Assembly: GCF_000720635.1 (NCBI RefSeq)
Contig: NZ_JOCF01000029.1
Location: forward strand, 18,154-82,153
Direction of reading: 5' to 3'
Length of the DNA stretch: 64,000 bases
From: Streptomyces sp. NRRL WC-3742
GTDB lineage: Bacteria; Actinomycetota; Actinomycetes; Streptomycetales; Streptomycetaceae
Below are positions 45,459-53,406 of this stretch, piece after piece. The translations under genes and the position numbers were made by a program. Under the pieces are notes generated by a model. The model did not search any database and was not told the DNA's origin. It saw nothing but the letters and a program-made list of their open reading frames with translations. Positions within the stretch are counted from its first letter, which is position 1, and each line of letters starts with the position of its first letter.

Positions 45459-46364
45459 ATGACCACCACCACCGAACTCCCCGCCCCCGCACCGGCGAAG
45501 GCCCCGGCCACCCGGCCCGCCGGGCACCGCCGGCGCGGCGAGAGCAGCCCCCTGGCCCGCGCCCTCTCCCACGGCGTCCTGATCACCGCCGGACTGATCG
45601 CGCTCTTCCCGGTGGCGTGGATCCTGTTCGTCTCCCTCGGCCCGGACAAGAACGACTACCTCCACCCGGGCAAGATCCTCGACAAGATCACCTTCGCCAA
45701 CTACCAGCACGTGCTGTTCGACACCGACTTCTTCACCTGGTTCGGCAACGCCCTGCTGGTCTCCGGCGTCACCACCGTCTTCGGCGTCCTGCTCGCCGCC
45801 ACCACCGGCTACGCCGTCTCCCGGATGAAGTTCCCCGGACACCGGCCCCTGATGTGGTCGCTGCTGCTCACCCAGATGTTCCCCATCGCCGTGCTCATCG
45901 TGCCGATGTACACGATGCTCTCCTCGCTCGGCCTGCTGGACAGCTACCTGGGCCTGATCCTGGTCTACTCGACCACCACCGTGCCCTACTGCGCCTGGCT
46001 GCTGAAGGGCTACTTCGACACCATCCCGGTGGAGATCGACGAGGCCGGCCGCGTCGACGGACTCACCCCCTTCGGCACCTTCTGGCGCCTGGTGCTGCCC
46101 CTGGCCCGCCCGGGCCTGGCGGTCGCCGCGTTCTACTCCTTCCTCACCTACTGGGCCGAGGTGCCCTTCGCCTCCACCTTCATGCTCAGCTCCGACAAGT
46201 ACACGCTGGCCGTGGGCCTGCAGACCTTCGTCAGCGAGCACGACGCCCAGTGGAACCTGATGGCCGCGACCGCCGTGCTGATCGCCATCCCCTCCGCCGC
46301 CTTCTTCTACCTGGTGCAGCGCCACCTCGTCACCGGCCTGACCGCCGGCGCCGCCAAGTCGTGA
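45459..46364 (+). CDS. malG: Maltose ABC importer permease MalG
   Basis: 301 residues, about six membrane helices. A Pro/Ala-rich N-terminus (APAPAKAPATRPAG) precedes the first helix. The EAA loop is EIDEAGRVDGLTPFGTFWRLVLPLARP. The C-terminus YLVQRHLVTGLTAGAAKS is typical. The 3' end merges into 15-bp tandem repeats that continue past the stop. Confidence 0.9.
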   Translation: MTTTTELPAPAPAKAPATRPAGHRRRGESSPLARALSHGVLITAGLIALFPVAWILFVSLGPDKNDYLHPGKILDKITFANYQHVLFDTDFFTWFGNALLVSGVTTVFGVLLAATTGYAVSRMKFPGHRPLMWSLLLTQMFPIAVLIVPMYTMLSSLGLLDSYLGLILVYSTTTVPYCAWLLKGYFDTIPVEIDEAGRVDGLTPFGTFWRLVLPLARPGLAVAAFYSFLTYWAEVPFASTFMLSSDKYTLAVGLQTFVSEHDAQWNLMAATAVLIAIPSAAFFYLVQRHLVTGLTAGAAKS

Positions 46365-46434
46365 CGCACCGAGTCGTGACGCAGCAAGTCGTTACGCACC
46401 GAGCCGTTACGCACCGAGTCGCGACGAACCCGCA
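46360..46434. repeat. 15-bp tandem repeats after malG
   Basis: Four clear units of CGTKACGCACCGAGT (46360, 46375, 46390, 46405) and a fifth, degraded one (46420). The first overlaps the malG stop codon. They occupy most of the 107-nt malG-aglA gap. Confidence 0.85.
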
Positions 46435-46471
46435 CGCCCAGCACTCCTCCGATCCCCGAGGGATACCGTCC

Positions 46472-48172
46472 ATGACCCAGAACCTGGCCGACACCTCCCG
46501 GCCCGCCGCCGACGCGACCGCTCACGAGGCGAACGCCGGCGCGCCCAGAGGCTGGTGGCGGGACGCGGTCATCTACCAGGTGTACCCGCGCAGCTTCGCC
46601 GACTCCAACGGCGACGGCATGGGCGACCTGCCCGGCGTCCGCAGCCGCCTGCCCTACCTGCGCGACCTCGGCGTGGACGCCGTCTGGCTCTCGCCGTTCT
46701 ACGCCTCCCCGCAGGCGGACGCCGGCTACGACGTCGCCGACTACCGCGCCGTCGACCCGATGTTCGGCACCCTCCTCGACGCCGACGCCCTCATCCGCGA
46801 CGCCCACGCCCTGGGCCTGCGCATCATCGTCGACCTCGTCCCCAACCACTCCTCCGACCAGCACGAGTGGTTCCAGCGCGCCCTGCGCGAGGGCCCCGGC
46901 TCCCCGCTGCGCGAGCGCTACCACTTCCGCCCCGGCAAGGGCGAGAACGGCGAACTGCCGCCCAACGACTGGGAGTCCATCTTCGGCGGCCCCGCCTGGA
47001 CCCGCACCGAGAACCCGGACGGCACCCCCGGCGACTGGTACCTGCACCTGTTCGCCCCCGAGCAGCCCGACTTCGACTGGGACAACCGCGCCGTCGCCGA
47101 CGAGTTCCGCTCCATCCTGCGCTTCTGGCTCGACATGGGCGTGGACGGCTTCCGCATCGACGTCGCCCACGGCCTCGTCAAGGCCCCCGGCCTGCCCGAC
47201 CTCGGCGGCGCCGACCAGCTCAAGCTGCTCGGCAACGAGGTCATGCCCTTCTTCGACCAGGACGGCGTCCACGAGATCTACCGCAGCTGGCGCCAGATCC
47301 TCGACGAGTACCCCGGCGAGCGCATCGGCGTCGCCGAAGCCTGGACCCCGACCGTCCAGCGCACCGCCAACTACGTGCGCCACGACGAACTCCACCAGGC
47401 GTTCAACTTCCAGTACCTGGGCACCGACTGGGACGCCGCCGCACTGCGCGAGGTCATCGACCTCTCCCTCGACTCCATGCGCCCCGTCGACGCCCCCACC
47501 ACCTGGGTGCTCTCCAACCACGACGTCACCCGCCACGCCACCCGCTTCGCCAACGAGCCGGGCCTGGGCACCCAGATCCGCACCCCCGGCGACCGCGCCC
47601 TCGGCCTGCGCCGCGCCCGCGCCGCCACCCTGCTGATGCTCGCCCTGCCCGGCTCCGCCTACGTCTACCAGGGCGAGGAACTCGGCCTGCCCGACGTCAC
47701 CGACCTGCCCGACGAGGTCCGCCAGGACCCGTCCTTCTTCCGCCAGGCCGGCCAGGACGGCTACCGCGACGGCTGCCGCGTCCCCATCCCCTGGTCCGGC
47801 ACCGAGGCCCCGTACGGCTTCGGCCCCGCCGCCGGCGGCCCCTCCTGGCTGCCCCAGCCCGCCGAGTGGGCCCACCTCAGCGTCGAGGCCCAGACCGGCG
47901 ACCCGACCTCCACCCTGGAGCTCTACCGCAGCGCCCTCGCCCTGCGCCGCTCCCGGCCCGAACTCGGCGCCGGCACCGAGGTCGAGTGGCTGGACGCCCC
48001 CGAGGGCGTGCTCGCCTTCCGCCGGGGCACCTTCGTCTGCACCGTCAACACCACCGGGCAGCCCGTGCGCCTGCCCGCCCCCGGCGACCTGCTGCTCGGC
48101 TCCACCGACCTGGCGGTCGACGGCGGCGAGACGGTCCTCGCACCGGACAGCACCGGCTGGTGGGCGGTCTGA
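46472..48172 (+). CDS. aglA: GH13 alpha-glucosidase
   Basis: 566 residues, cytosolic (no signal peptide). Hydrolyses imported maltose/maltodextrins to glucose. Catalytic triad by position: nucleophile D230 (GFRIDVAHG), acid/base E289 (GVAEAWTP), transition-state stabiliser D351 (LSNHDVTRH). The N-terminal AVIYQVYPRSFADSNGDGMGDLPGV and DLVPNHSSDQHEWF are region I/substrate motifs of the oligo-alpha-glucosidase subfamily. ATG 46472 with CGAGGGAT. Fourth gene of the maltose operon. Confidence 0.9.
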   Translation: MTQNLADTSRPAADATAHEANAGAPRGWWRDAVIYQVYPRSFADSNGDGMGDLPGVRSRLPYLRDLGVDAVWLSPFYASPQADAGYDVADYRAVDPMFGTLLDADALIRDAHALGLRIIVDLVPNHSSDQHEWFQRALREGPGSPLRERYHFRPGKGENGELPPNDWESIFGGPAWTRTENPDGTPGDWYLHLFAPEQPDFDWDNRAVADEFRSILRFWLDMGVDGFRIDVAHGLVKAPGLPDLGGADQLKLLGNEVMPFFDQDGVHEIYRSWRQILDEYPGERIGVAEAWTPTVQRTANYVRHDELHQAFNFQYLGTDWDAAALREVIDLSLDSMRPVDAPTTWVLSNHDVTRHATRFANEPGLGTQIRTPGDRALGLRRARAATLLMLALPGSAYVYQGEELGLPDVTDLPDEVRQDPSFFRQAGQDGYRDGCRVPIPWSGTEAPYGFGPAAGGPSWLPQPAEWAHLSVEAQTGDPTSTLELYRSALALRRSRPELGAGTEVEWLDAPEGVLAFRRGTFVCTVNTTGQPVRLPAPGDLLLGSTDLAVDGGETVLAPDSTGWWAV

Positions 48173-48197
48173 CGTGGGTGCAATAGGCTCTGGGCCC

Positions 48198-49217
48198 GTG
48201 ACTACGGCGCGACTCTCAGACATCGCGGCGCAGGCGGGGGTCAGCGAAGCCACCGTCTCCCGCGTACTCAACGGCAAGGCGAACGTCTCGGCCGCCACCC
48301 GGCAGACCGTGCTGGCGGCCCTCGACGTGCTCGGCTACGAGCGGCCGACCCGGCTGCGCCAGCGCAGCGCCGGACTCGTCGGACTGATCACGCCCGAGCT
48401 GAGCAACCCGATCTTCCCCGCCCTGGCGCAGGTGATCGAGCAGGCGCTCGGCCGCCACGGCTTCACCCCGGTGCTCTGCACCCAGACGCCGGGCGGCTCC
48501 ACCGAGGACGAACTGGTGGAGATGCTCGTCGACCGGGGAGTGGCGGGCATCGTCTTCGTCTCCGGCCTGCACGCCGACAGCACCGCCGACCACGACCGCT
48601 ACGCCCGCCTCGCCGGGCGCGGCGTCCCGTTCGTGCTGATCAACGGCTTCAGCGAGCGGATCGACGCGCCGTTCATCTCGCCCGACGACCGGGCCGCGAT
48701 GTGGATGGCCGTCCAGCACCTGGCCGAACTCGGCCACGAGCGCATCGGGTTGGCGATAGGCCAGCAGCGGTACGTGCCCGTGCTGCGCAAGATCGAGGGC
48801 TTCACCGCCGCGATGCGCGAGGTGCTGGGGCTGAGCGCCGAGGAGGCCGCGGGGCTCGTCCACCACACGCTGTTCAGCGTGGAGGGCGGGCACGCGGCGG
48901 CCGGAGCGCTGCTGGACAAGGGCTGCACGGCGATCGTCTGCGGCAGCGACATGATGGCGCTCGGGGCGATCCGGGCGGTGCGCCAGCGCGGCCTCTCGGT
49001 GCCGCAGGACGTCTCGGTGGTCGGCTTCGACGACTCGCCGCTGATCGCCTTCACCGACCCGCCGCTGACCACGATCCGCCAGCCGGTCGAGGCGATGGCC
49101 ACGGCGGCGGTGGACGCGCTGCTGGAGGAGGTCGGCGGGAACTCCGCCCAGCGTGGGGAGTTCGTCTTCCAGCCGGAGCTGGTGATGCGCGGCTCCACGG
49201 GGGCGCGCACCCGCTGA
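48198..49217 (+). CDS. malR: LacI-family repressor MalR
   Basis: 339 residues. N-terminal helix-turn-helix ARLSDIAAQAGVSEATVSRVLNGKANVSAATRQ and hinge helix; ligand-binding core starting LVGLITPELSNPIFPALAQVIEQAL; C-terminal VVGFDDSPLIAFTDPPLTTIRQPVEAM is standard for the GalR/LacI group. It would bind the CTTGCAG sites upstream of malE. GTG 48198 is chosen, with an in-frame GTG at 48174 adding eight residues. It lies downstream of aglA; in S. coelicolor, as I recall, malR precedes malE. A 19-bp terminator follows. Confidence 0.88.
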   Translation: MTTARLSDIAAQAGVSEATVSRVLNGKANVSAATRQTVLAALDVLGYERPTRLRQRSAGLVGLITPELSNPIFPALAQVIEQALGRHGFTPVLCTQTPGGSTEDELVEMLVDRGVAGIVFVSGLHADSTADHDRYARLAGRGVPFVLINGFSERIDAPFISPDDRAAMWMAVQHLAELGHERIGLAIGQQRYVPVLRKIEGFTAAMREVLGLSAEEAAGLVHHTLFSVEGGHAAAGALLDKGCTAIVCGSDMMALGAIRAVRQRGLSVPQDVSVVGFDDSPLIAFTDPPLTTIRQPVEAMATAAVDALLEEVGGNSAQRGEFVFQPELVMRGSTGARTR

Positions 49218-49251
49218 GCCCCCGGCAGGGGAAGGCCCACAGGACGGCGTA

Positions 49252-49293
49252 CGGGAGGGCCCCGGAGAGCGGTTGCTCTCCGGGGCCCTCCCG
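49252..49293. terminator. 19-bp hairpin ending the maltose operon
   Basis: Arms 49252-49270 and 49275-49293 are perfect with tetraloop GGTT. It lies between malR and the convergent small gene at 49312. Confidence 0.9.
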
Positions 49294-49311
49294 CCGTGTG
49301 TTCAGCCCTGC

Positions 49312-49518
49312 TCAGCCCTCCTGGGCGGTGGGGCGGTCCCGGTCGACCGTGAGCCGGTGGCCGTCCGCGCCCTCGCCGGTACGGGTCTCGGTGCGGCGGC
49401 CTCGGGCCAGGTAGTCGCGAAGGACGAGTTCGACGGCGTCCTGAGGGTTCTTGGTACCGGCGAGCATCATCACGTCGATCGCGAGATTGGCGTCGAGCGT
49501 GACGGTGACCTGGGCCAT
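49312..49518 (-). CDS. VapB-like antitoxin, no toxin gene adjacent
   Basis: 68 residues. The pattern VTVTLDANLAIDVMMLAGTKNPQDAVELVLRDYLARGRR matches the VapB/DUF2191-type antitoxin (strand, then M.L.GTK...AV..AL..Y..R.RR helix). ATG 49518 has a strong GAGGAG 5 nt upstream. Residues 40-68 are a charged extension. VapB usually precedes a PIN-domain VapC; here downstream lies a convergent terminator and no PIN gene, so it is an orphan or works as a simple DNA-binding regulator. Confidence 0.7.
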   Translation of the reverse strand: MAQVTVTLDANLAIDVMMLAGTKNPQDAVELVLRDYLARGRRTETRTGEGADGHRLTVDRDRPTAQEG

Positions 49519-49686
49519 GGTGACTCCTCCTCGGGTGCAGAGCAGCAGCATGCCCGTTGGCCCGGGGTTTGACCATGCGAATGCCGAAGCCCCCGGGGAG
49601 AGCGACCGCACTCTCCCCGGGGGGCTCTTCAGCGCTTCACCGCGCGGTGCGCGGCCGCCGTGCGCCCGCCGTGCGCCCGCTGTTCG

Positions 49687-50967
49687 TCAGACGCGGCCGG
49701 CGAAGTCCGGCGCCCAGTTGGCGACGGTCTGCACGCGCACGCCCGAGGACGGGTTGGCGGCCTCGACGTACTTGCCGCCGCCGATGTAGATGGCGACGTG
49801 GTAGACGCCCGAGTCCTGGCCGTTGTTGGACCAGAACAGCAGGTCGCCCGGCTGCAGGCTGTCCAGCGAGACGTGGGTGCTCGCGGCGGCCTGGTCGGCG
49901 GCGACGCGCGGGACGGAGATGCCCGCGGCGCGCAGCGCGGCCTGGGTCAGGCCGGAGCAGTCCCAGCCGCCGTTGCCGGTGCCGCCGTAGACGTACGCCT
50001 GGCCGACCTTCGACTGGGCGAAGGAGACGGCGGCGGCCATGCTGCCGGTGGCGGCCTGGGTCTGCGGGGCCTGCGGGGCCTGCTGGGCGGGGGCGGCCGG
50101 CTTGGAAGCCTGCTGCTGGGCGGCGGGCTTGGCGTTCACGGCACCGCCGTTCGAGGAACCGCCGTTCGAGGAGCCGGACTTCTGCGAGCGGTCGAACCAG
50201 GAGAAGTCCGAGCCGGACTGGGCGGCGGTGCCGGCCTCGTCGAAGTTGAGCTTCTGGCCCGGGTAGATGGTGTCCGGGCCCTCGGTGAGGGTGGAGCGGT
50301 TGAGCTCGTACAGGTGCTGCCAGCCGCCGTGCACGTTGTGCTTGTCCGCGATGGCGGACAGCCAGTCGCCGTCGACCACGGTGTAGTCGCCCTGGGCGGC
50401 CTGCGGGGTCTGCTGGGCCTGCGCGGCGGGGGCCTGCGGCTGGGCCTTCTTCTGGGCCCAGGCGCCCTTGCCGCCCTGGGCCGGGGCCTGGGTCTGCGCC
50501 TGGGCCTGGTCCTGCGCGGGGGCGGCCGGGGTGGCGGGCTTCGCGGCGGGCGTGGCGGGCTTGGCGGCCGAGGTGTCGACGGCCGGGGCGCCGCCGCCCT
50601 TGGTCAGGCCGGCCTGGACGGAGCAGACGGGCCAGGCGCCGGGGCCCTGCGAGGCGAGGACCTTCTCGGCAATGGCGATCTGCTGGTCCTTGGTGGCCTG
50701 GTTGGCCTGCGGGGCGTACGAGGTACCGCCGAAGGCGGCCCAGGTGCTGGAGGTGAACTGCAGGCCGCCGTAGAAGCCGTTGCCGGTGTTGATGCTCCAG
50801 TCGCCGCTGCTCTCGCACTGCGCGACCTTGTCCCAGGTGGCGACGGAGGCTGCGGAGGCGGTGGTGGTGGTGAGGCAGGGGATCGTGAGGCCGACGCCCG
50901 CGACGCCGAGGGCGGCGATCACGCGACGGGTGCGGCTGGACAGGCGGGTGCCGTTGGTGGGCAGCAT
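49687..50967 (-). CDS. Secreted Rpf-LysM-NlpC/P60 cell-wall hydrolase
   Basis: 426 residues. Signal peptide to about residue 42 (TTTASAA). Domains: resuscitation-promoting-factor/transglycosylase-like (43-115, catalytic E52 in QCESSGDW), a Pro/Ala/Gln-rich linker (120-193), LysM (194-243, YTVVDGDWLSAIADKH..YPGQKLNF), a second Gln/Ala-rich linker, and NlpC/P60 (310-426, C337 in GGWDCSGL and H390 in VYHVAIYIGG; third position N405). It can therefore cut glycan and peptide bonds of peptidoglycan. ATG 50967. A c-di-AMP riboswitch and a CRP-like site lie upstream. Confidence 0.9.
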   Translation of the reverse strand: MLPTNGTRLSSRTRRVIAALGVAGVGLTIPCLTTTTASAASVATWDKVAQCESSGDWSINTGNGFYGGLQFTSSTWAAFGGTSYAPQANQATKDQQIAIAEKVLASQGPGAWPVCSVQAGLTKGGGAPAVDTSAAKPATPAAKPATPAAPAQDQAQAQTQAPAQGGKGAWAQKKAQPQAPAAQAQQTPQAAQGDYTVVDGDWLSAIADKHNVHGGWQHLYELNRSTLTEGPDTIYPGQKLNFDEAGTAAQSGSDFSWFDRSQKSGSSNGGSSNGGAVNAKPAAQQQASKPAAPAQQAPQAPQTQAATGSMAAAVSFAQSKVGQAYVYGGTGNGGWDCSGLTQAALRAAGISVPRVAADQAAASTHVSLDSLQPGDLLFWSNNGQDSGVYHVAIYIGGGKYVEAANPSSGVRVQTVANWAPDFAGRV

Positions 50968-50985
50968 GAAGACGCGGTCCTCTCC

Positions 50986-51165
50986 TACGCCTGCGAGGTG
51001 AGCTGTCGGATTCGGGCTGGAGTTGCCCGGCCGCGCGCTGCGCGGCTTCACCCCTAGCCCCTGGCCGTTCCGGAGAACGGCCGAGGGCGACTTACCTGGT
51101 TCCCCCGCTCCTGCCGTGGTGCGTTTCGCGCTGCCAGGACATCCGACGGCAGGACTCGGCGTCGC
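50986..51165 (-). ncRNA. ydaO/yuaA-type c-di-AMP riboswitch
   Basis: On the minus strand the leader contains the conserved blocks in order: AGCGGGGGAACCAGGTAAGT, then GGGGTGAAGCCGC, then GGCAACTCCAGCCCGAATCC and GACAGCTCACCTCGCAGGCG, just before the RBS of the hydrolase gene. This is the ydaO consensus found upstream of resuscitation-factor and NlpC/P60 genes in actinobacteria. c-di-AMP binding normally turns such genes off, linking wall turnover to osmotic or potassium status. The exact 5' end is approximate. Confidence 0.93.
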
Positions 51166-51202
51166 GGATGAACTGGGTCCGTGTGGTTACGAACGGGGAG
51201 CA

Positions 51203-51251
51203 CGTTAAGCAGACCGAACTTCAATCCGCAAATAGCTGTGATGCGCATCAC
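51203..51251 (-). promoter_or_regulatory. Candidate promoter with CRP-like palindrome upstream of the riboswitch
   Basis: On the minus strand TTGCGG (51226-51231), a 17-nt spacer and TTAACG (51203-51208) form a possible promoter about 40 nt before the riboswitch. GTGATGCGCATCAC at 51238-51251 is a perfect 14-bp palindrome; with one flanking base it matches TGTGA-N6-TCACA in 9 of 10 positions, a CRP-like site centred near -48. Confidence 0.5.
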
Positions 51252-51577
51252 GGGGAATCGGAAATTGCCGAATGGGTGCATTTCAAGATCGGAAATGATC
51301 GTTTATCGGCAAGGTGGCGTCGAATTCCCGGAACTGGCTCCGCCTCAGGTCGGGAGTGACGGAGTGTCGGAGCGCGGCGGGGGAGCGCCCTTCGCGCCGG
51401 GGGAGCGTCCACGATGCGGGCGCCGGATCATTTCCCGTATTCATCGACAAAAGAGACCAGAACGGACATCACGCCCTCCGGCCGCCTTCATCCGCCGTCA
51501 TCCGTCCTCATCCGACTTCGACTGTCCTCGGCTGTCTTCGGTCGACTTCGGTGGTCTTCACCGGCGCCGGAAATGCG
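51252..51577. other. Intergenic region upstream of the wall hydrolase
   Basis: 326 nt without a supported gene. Around 51480-51560 lies a degenerate run of TCATCCGNC- and TTCGG-like short repeats. Nothing else recognised. Confidence 0.4.
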
Positions 51578-51620
51578 GAAGGGGGTCCGGAACGGCTTTC
51601 GGCCGTTCCGGACCCCCTTC
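51578..51620. terminator. 19-bp hairpin after the CbiX-like gene
   Basis: Arms 51578-51596 and 51602-51620 are perfect with loop TTTCG, 20 nt beyond the stop of the leftward CbiX-like gene. Confidence 0.88.
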
Positions 51621-51640
51621 GAGGGGCTTGTCGCGGACTC

Positions 51641-52573
51641 TCAGCCCTCCACGGGCGCCTGGGCGGCCGCGTGGGCGCCACGGGAGCCCTGGGAGGGCTC
51701 CGCGGCCGCCTCGGCCTCGGCCAGGGCCTCCGGGGAGGGCGCGGGCAGCGCGGCCAGGTAGGTGGAGGCGATCAGCTGCCCCACGCTCGGGTACGCGCCC
51801 AGCGGGGCCGCCGACGGGCAGCCGGTCTCCTCGGCGGCAGCGGCGAGCAGCTCGGAGTCCGCCTCCGGGCCGATCACCAGCGGGGCCAGCGCCGGGCGCT
51901 GGGAGCCGGTCTCCTTCAGGTGCTCGACGGCGCCGGCCACCGAGCCGGGCACGTCCAGCGCGGCCGCGACGACCGGCACGGCCAGGCGCGCGGCGAGCAG
52001 CACACCGGTGATGCCCGCGGCGGCCGCCGCCTCCTCGCCGCCGACGACGGTCAGCACGACCCCGTCCGCGGCGGTGGCGATGGCGAACAGCCGCGCCCGG
52101 TCGGCCCGGGCCAGCCCGGCCTCGGACAGCCGCACGTGCACGGCCTCGGCCAGCAGCGGGTGCGGGCCGAGCGCGTCGGTCACGCTCGCGCCGTACTCGG
52201 CGGCGACGGCGTGCAGGTCGGTCAGGAATCCGTGCGCGCCCGGCACCAGCGGCACCACGACGGGCGTGGGCAGGCCCGCCTCGGCGGCCGAGGCCAGCAG
52301 CTCGGCGACGGTGTGCTCGCCCTCGGCCTGGGTGCCCTCGCCGGGGAGGTAGCCGACGGCCGTCTGGACGCCGTTCTGCTCGCTGCGCACGATCGAGAGG
52401 AGTTCCTCGACGACGGAGCGGGAATCGGGCCCTGCGGTCGCGGGCACGGCCAGCACCAGGGCCGGGCTGCCGGTGGGGATCTCGGGGCGCTCGGGACGGC
52501 GGTGGCGCCCCCGCGCACGGGAGCCTGGAGTACGGACGGGCAGTGGCGCGCCCGGGATGGCTGCGGTGCTCAT
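51641..52573 (-). CDS. Degenerate CbiX/SirB-like chelatase-family protein
   Basis: 310 residues. Two repeated chelatase-like halves: PALVLAVPATAGPDSRSVVEELL..VVVPLVPGAHGFLTDLHAVAAEYG and a second half around LTVVGGEEAAAAAG..PVVAAAL..LVIGPEADSELLAAAAEETG. True CbiX/SirB chelatases begin with a HGSRD-like motif whose His binds the metal; here that place reads PATAG, while AHGFLTDL keeps a His in the second position. Function as a sirohydrochlorin cobalt/iron chelatase is doubtful. N- and C-terminal tails are Pro/Ala/Glu-rich. ATG 52573. Confidence 0.65.
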   Translation of the reverse strand: MSTAAIPGAPLPVRTPGSRARGRHRRPERPEIPTGSPALVLAVPATAGPDSRSVVEELLSIVRSEQNGVQTAVGYLPGEGTQAEGEHTVAELLASAAEAGLPTPVVVPLVPGAHGFLTDLHAVAAEYGASVTDALGPHPLLAEAVHVRLSEAGLARADRARLFAIATAADGVVLTVVGGEEAAAAAGITGVLLAARLAVPVVAAALDVPGSVAGAVEHLKETGSQRPALAPLVIGPEADSELLAAAAEETGCPSAAPLGAYPSVGQLIASTYLAALPAPSPEALAEAEAAAEPSQGSRGAHAAAQAPVEG

Positions 52574-52985
52574 GCCGGAGATCGTAGGACATCGCCCCGT
52601 CAGGCCCGCAGTCGGCTGCCGTACGCGCCACCTGGGAGCTCGTAGGCCGGCCCGCGCGCCCGCCTCGACCGCTCAGGGAGGAACGCCTCCAAAACGGACG
52701 AATCGCCACGGGTCCCGCGACCGGGGCCATAGACGTCTGACGCGGCCGCAGGGGTCGGGCGTTGCACCTGGGGCGAGTGATGTGTTTCACAGCCCGGATG
52801 TGTGGACGAACGGGTCTGACACAGGGTCACGGTGGTGCGACTCGGGGCGTCCGAAGATCAACATTCAGCGGAGGGATGCTCACGGTCGGTGGCCGGGCCG
52901 CCCCCGATTCAATCGCGTATGTCCGTTTACGCACCGTCAGGGGAAGGGTCCGTGAAGAGTTCGCGGCTGCCGGTGAAAGGGCTTG
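52574..52985. other. Intergenic region between the CbiX-like and DUF397 genes
   Basis: No gene is supported. It must hold the leftward promoter for the CbiX-like gene, which I could not identify. Together with the promoter zone to 53142 it is a 569-nt divergent region. Confidence 0.4.
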
Positions 52986-53032
52986 TGCACCTGCAATGTC
53001 CCGTGCTGATGCACGTGCACTGCGGCTATCAT
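52986..53032 (+). promoter_or_regulatory. Promoter and TGCACGTGCA operator of the DUF397 gene
   Basis: TGCACCTGCA at 52986-52995 and the perfect palindrome TGCACGTGCA at 53010-53019. A promoter can be read as TGCTGA (53004-53009), 17-nt spacer, TATCAT (53027-53032), placing the palindrome inside the spacer, a typical repressor position. The same motif recurs in the promoters of the neighbouring regulator. Confidence 0.6.
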
Positions 53033-53142
53033 CACGTCAAGTGAGGCGTTGTGCCGGGCCGGTACGGGGCCGGTCCGTTCGTTCGGCGGGTGCCGGGAGC
53101 GCCGCGCTGGACGACAACTCCGGATCTCTTCGGGAGATTTCT

Positions 53143-53406
53143 ATGCACGACTCGCAGAACAAGCACGGCTCCTACGGCCCCTACAACGGGATGGCCGCCA
53201 CCGAACTCCAGGGGGTGGTCTGGCAGAAGAGCCTGCACAGCAACTCCCAGGGCAACTGCGTCGAGTTCGCGGCCCTGCCCGGCGGCGAGGTCGCGATGCG
53301 CAACTCGCGCTTCCCGGAGGGGCCGGCGCTCATCTACACCCGGGCCGAGATCGAGGCCCTGCTGCTGGGGGCCAAGGACGGGGAGTTCGACCACCTGGCG
53401 GTCTGA
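53143..53406 (+). CDS. DUF397 small regulatory partner protein
   Basis: 87 residues. After a polar N-terminus, ELQGVVWQKSLHSNSQGNCVEFAALPGGEVAMRNSRFPEGPALIYTRAEIEALLLGAKDGEFDHL is the complete DUF397 pattern (W.KS..SN..G.CVE.A....V.VRDS..P.G..L..), with R-NSR in place of R-DSK. DUF397 proteins pair with XRE-DUF5753 regulators in streptomycete development loci such as whiJ. ATG 53143 with GGGAG upstream. Terminator follows. Confidence 0.9.
   Translation: MHDSQNKHGSYGPYNGMAATELQGVVWQKSLHSNSQGNCVEFAALPGGEVAMRNSRFPEGPALIYTRAEIEALLLGAKDGEFDHLAV

Noticed and set aside
46360..46434. Possible CRISPR-like array in the malG-aglA gap
   Set aside because: The 15-bp repeats are contiguous with no spacers and no cas genes are near.
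53010..53019. TGCACGTGCA as an E-box or random palindrome
   Set aside because: E-boxes are eukaryotic. Chance is unlikely: I found four exact copies, all within 5 kb and all in intergenic regions, so I kept it as a bacterial operator candidate.
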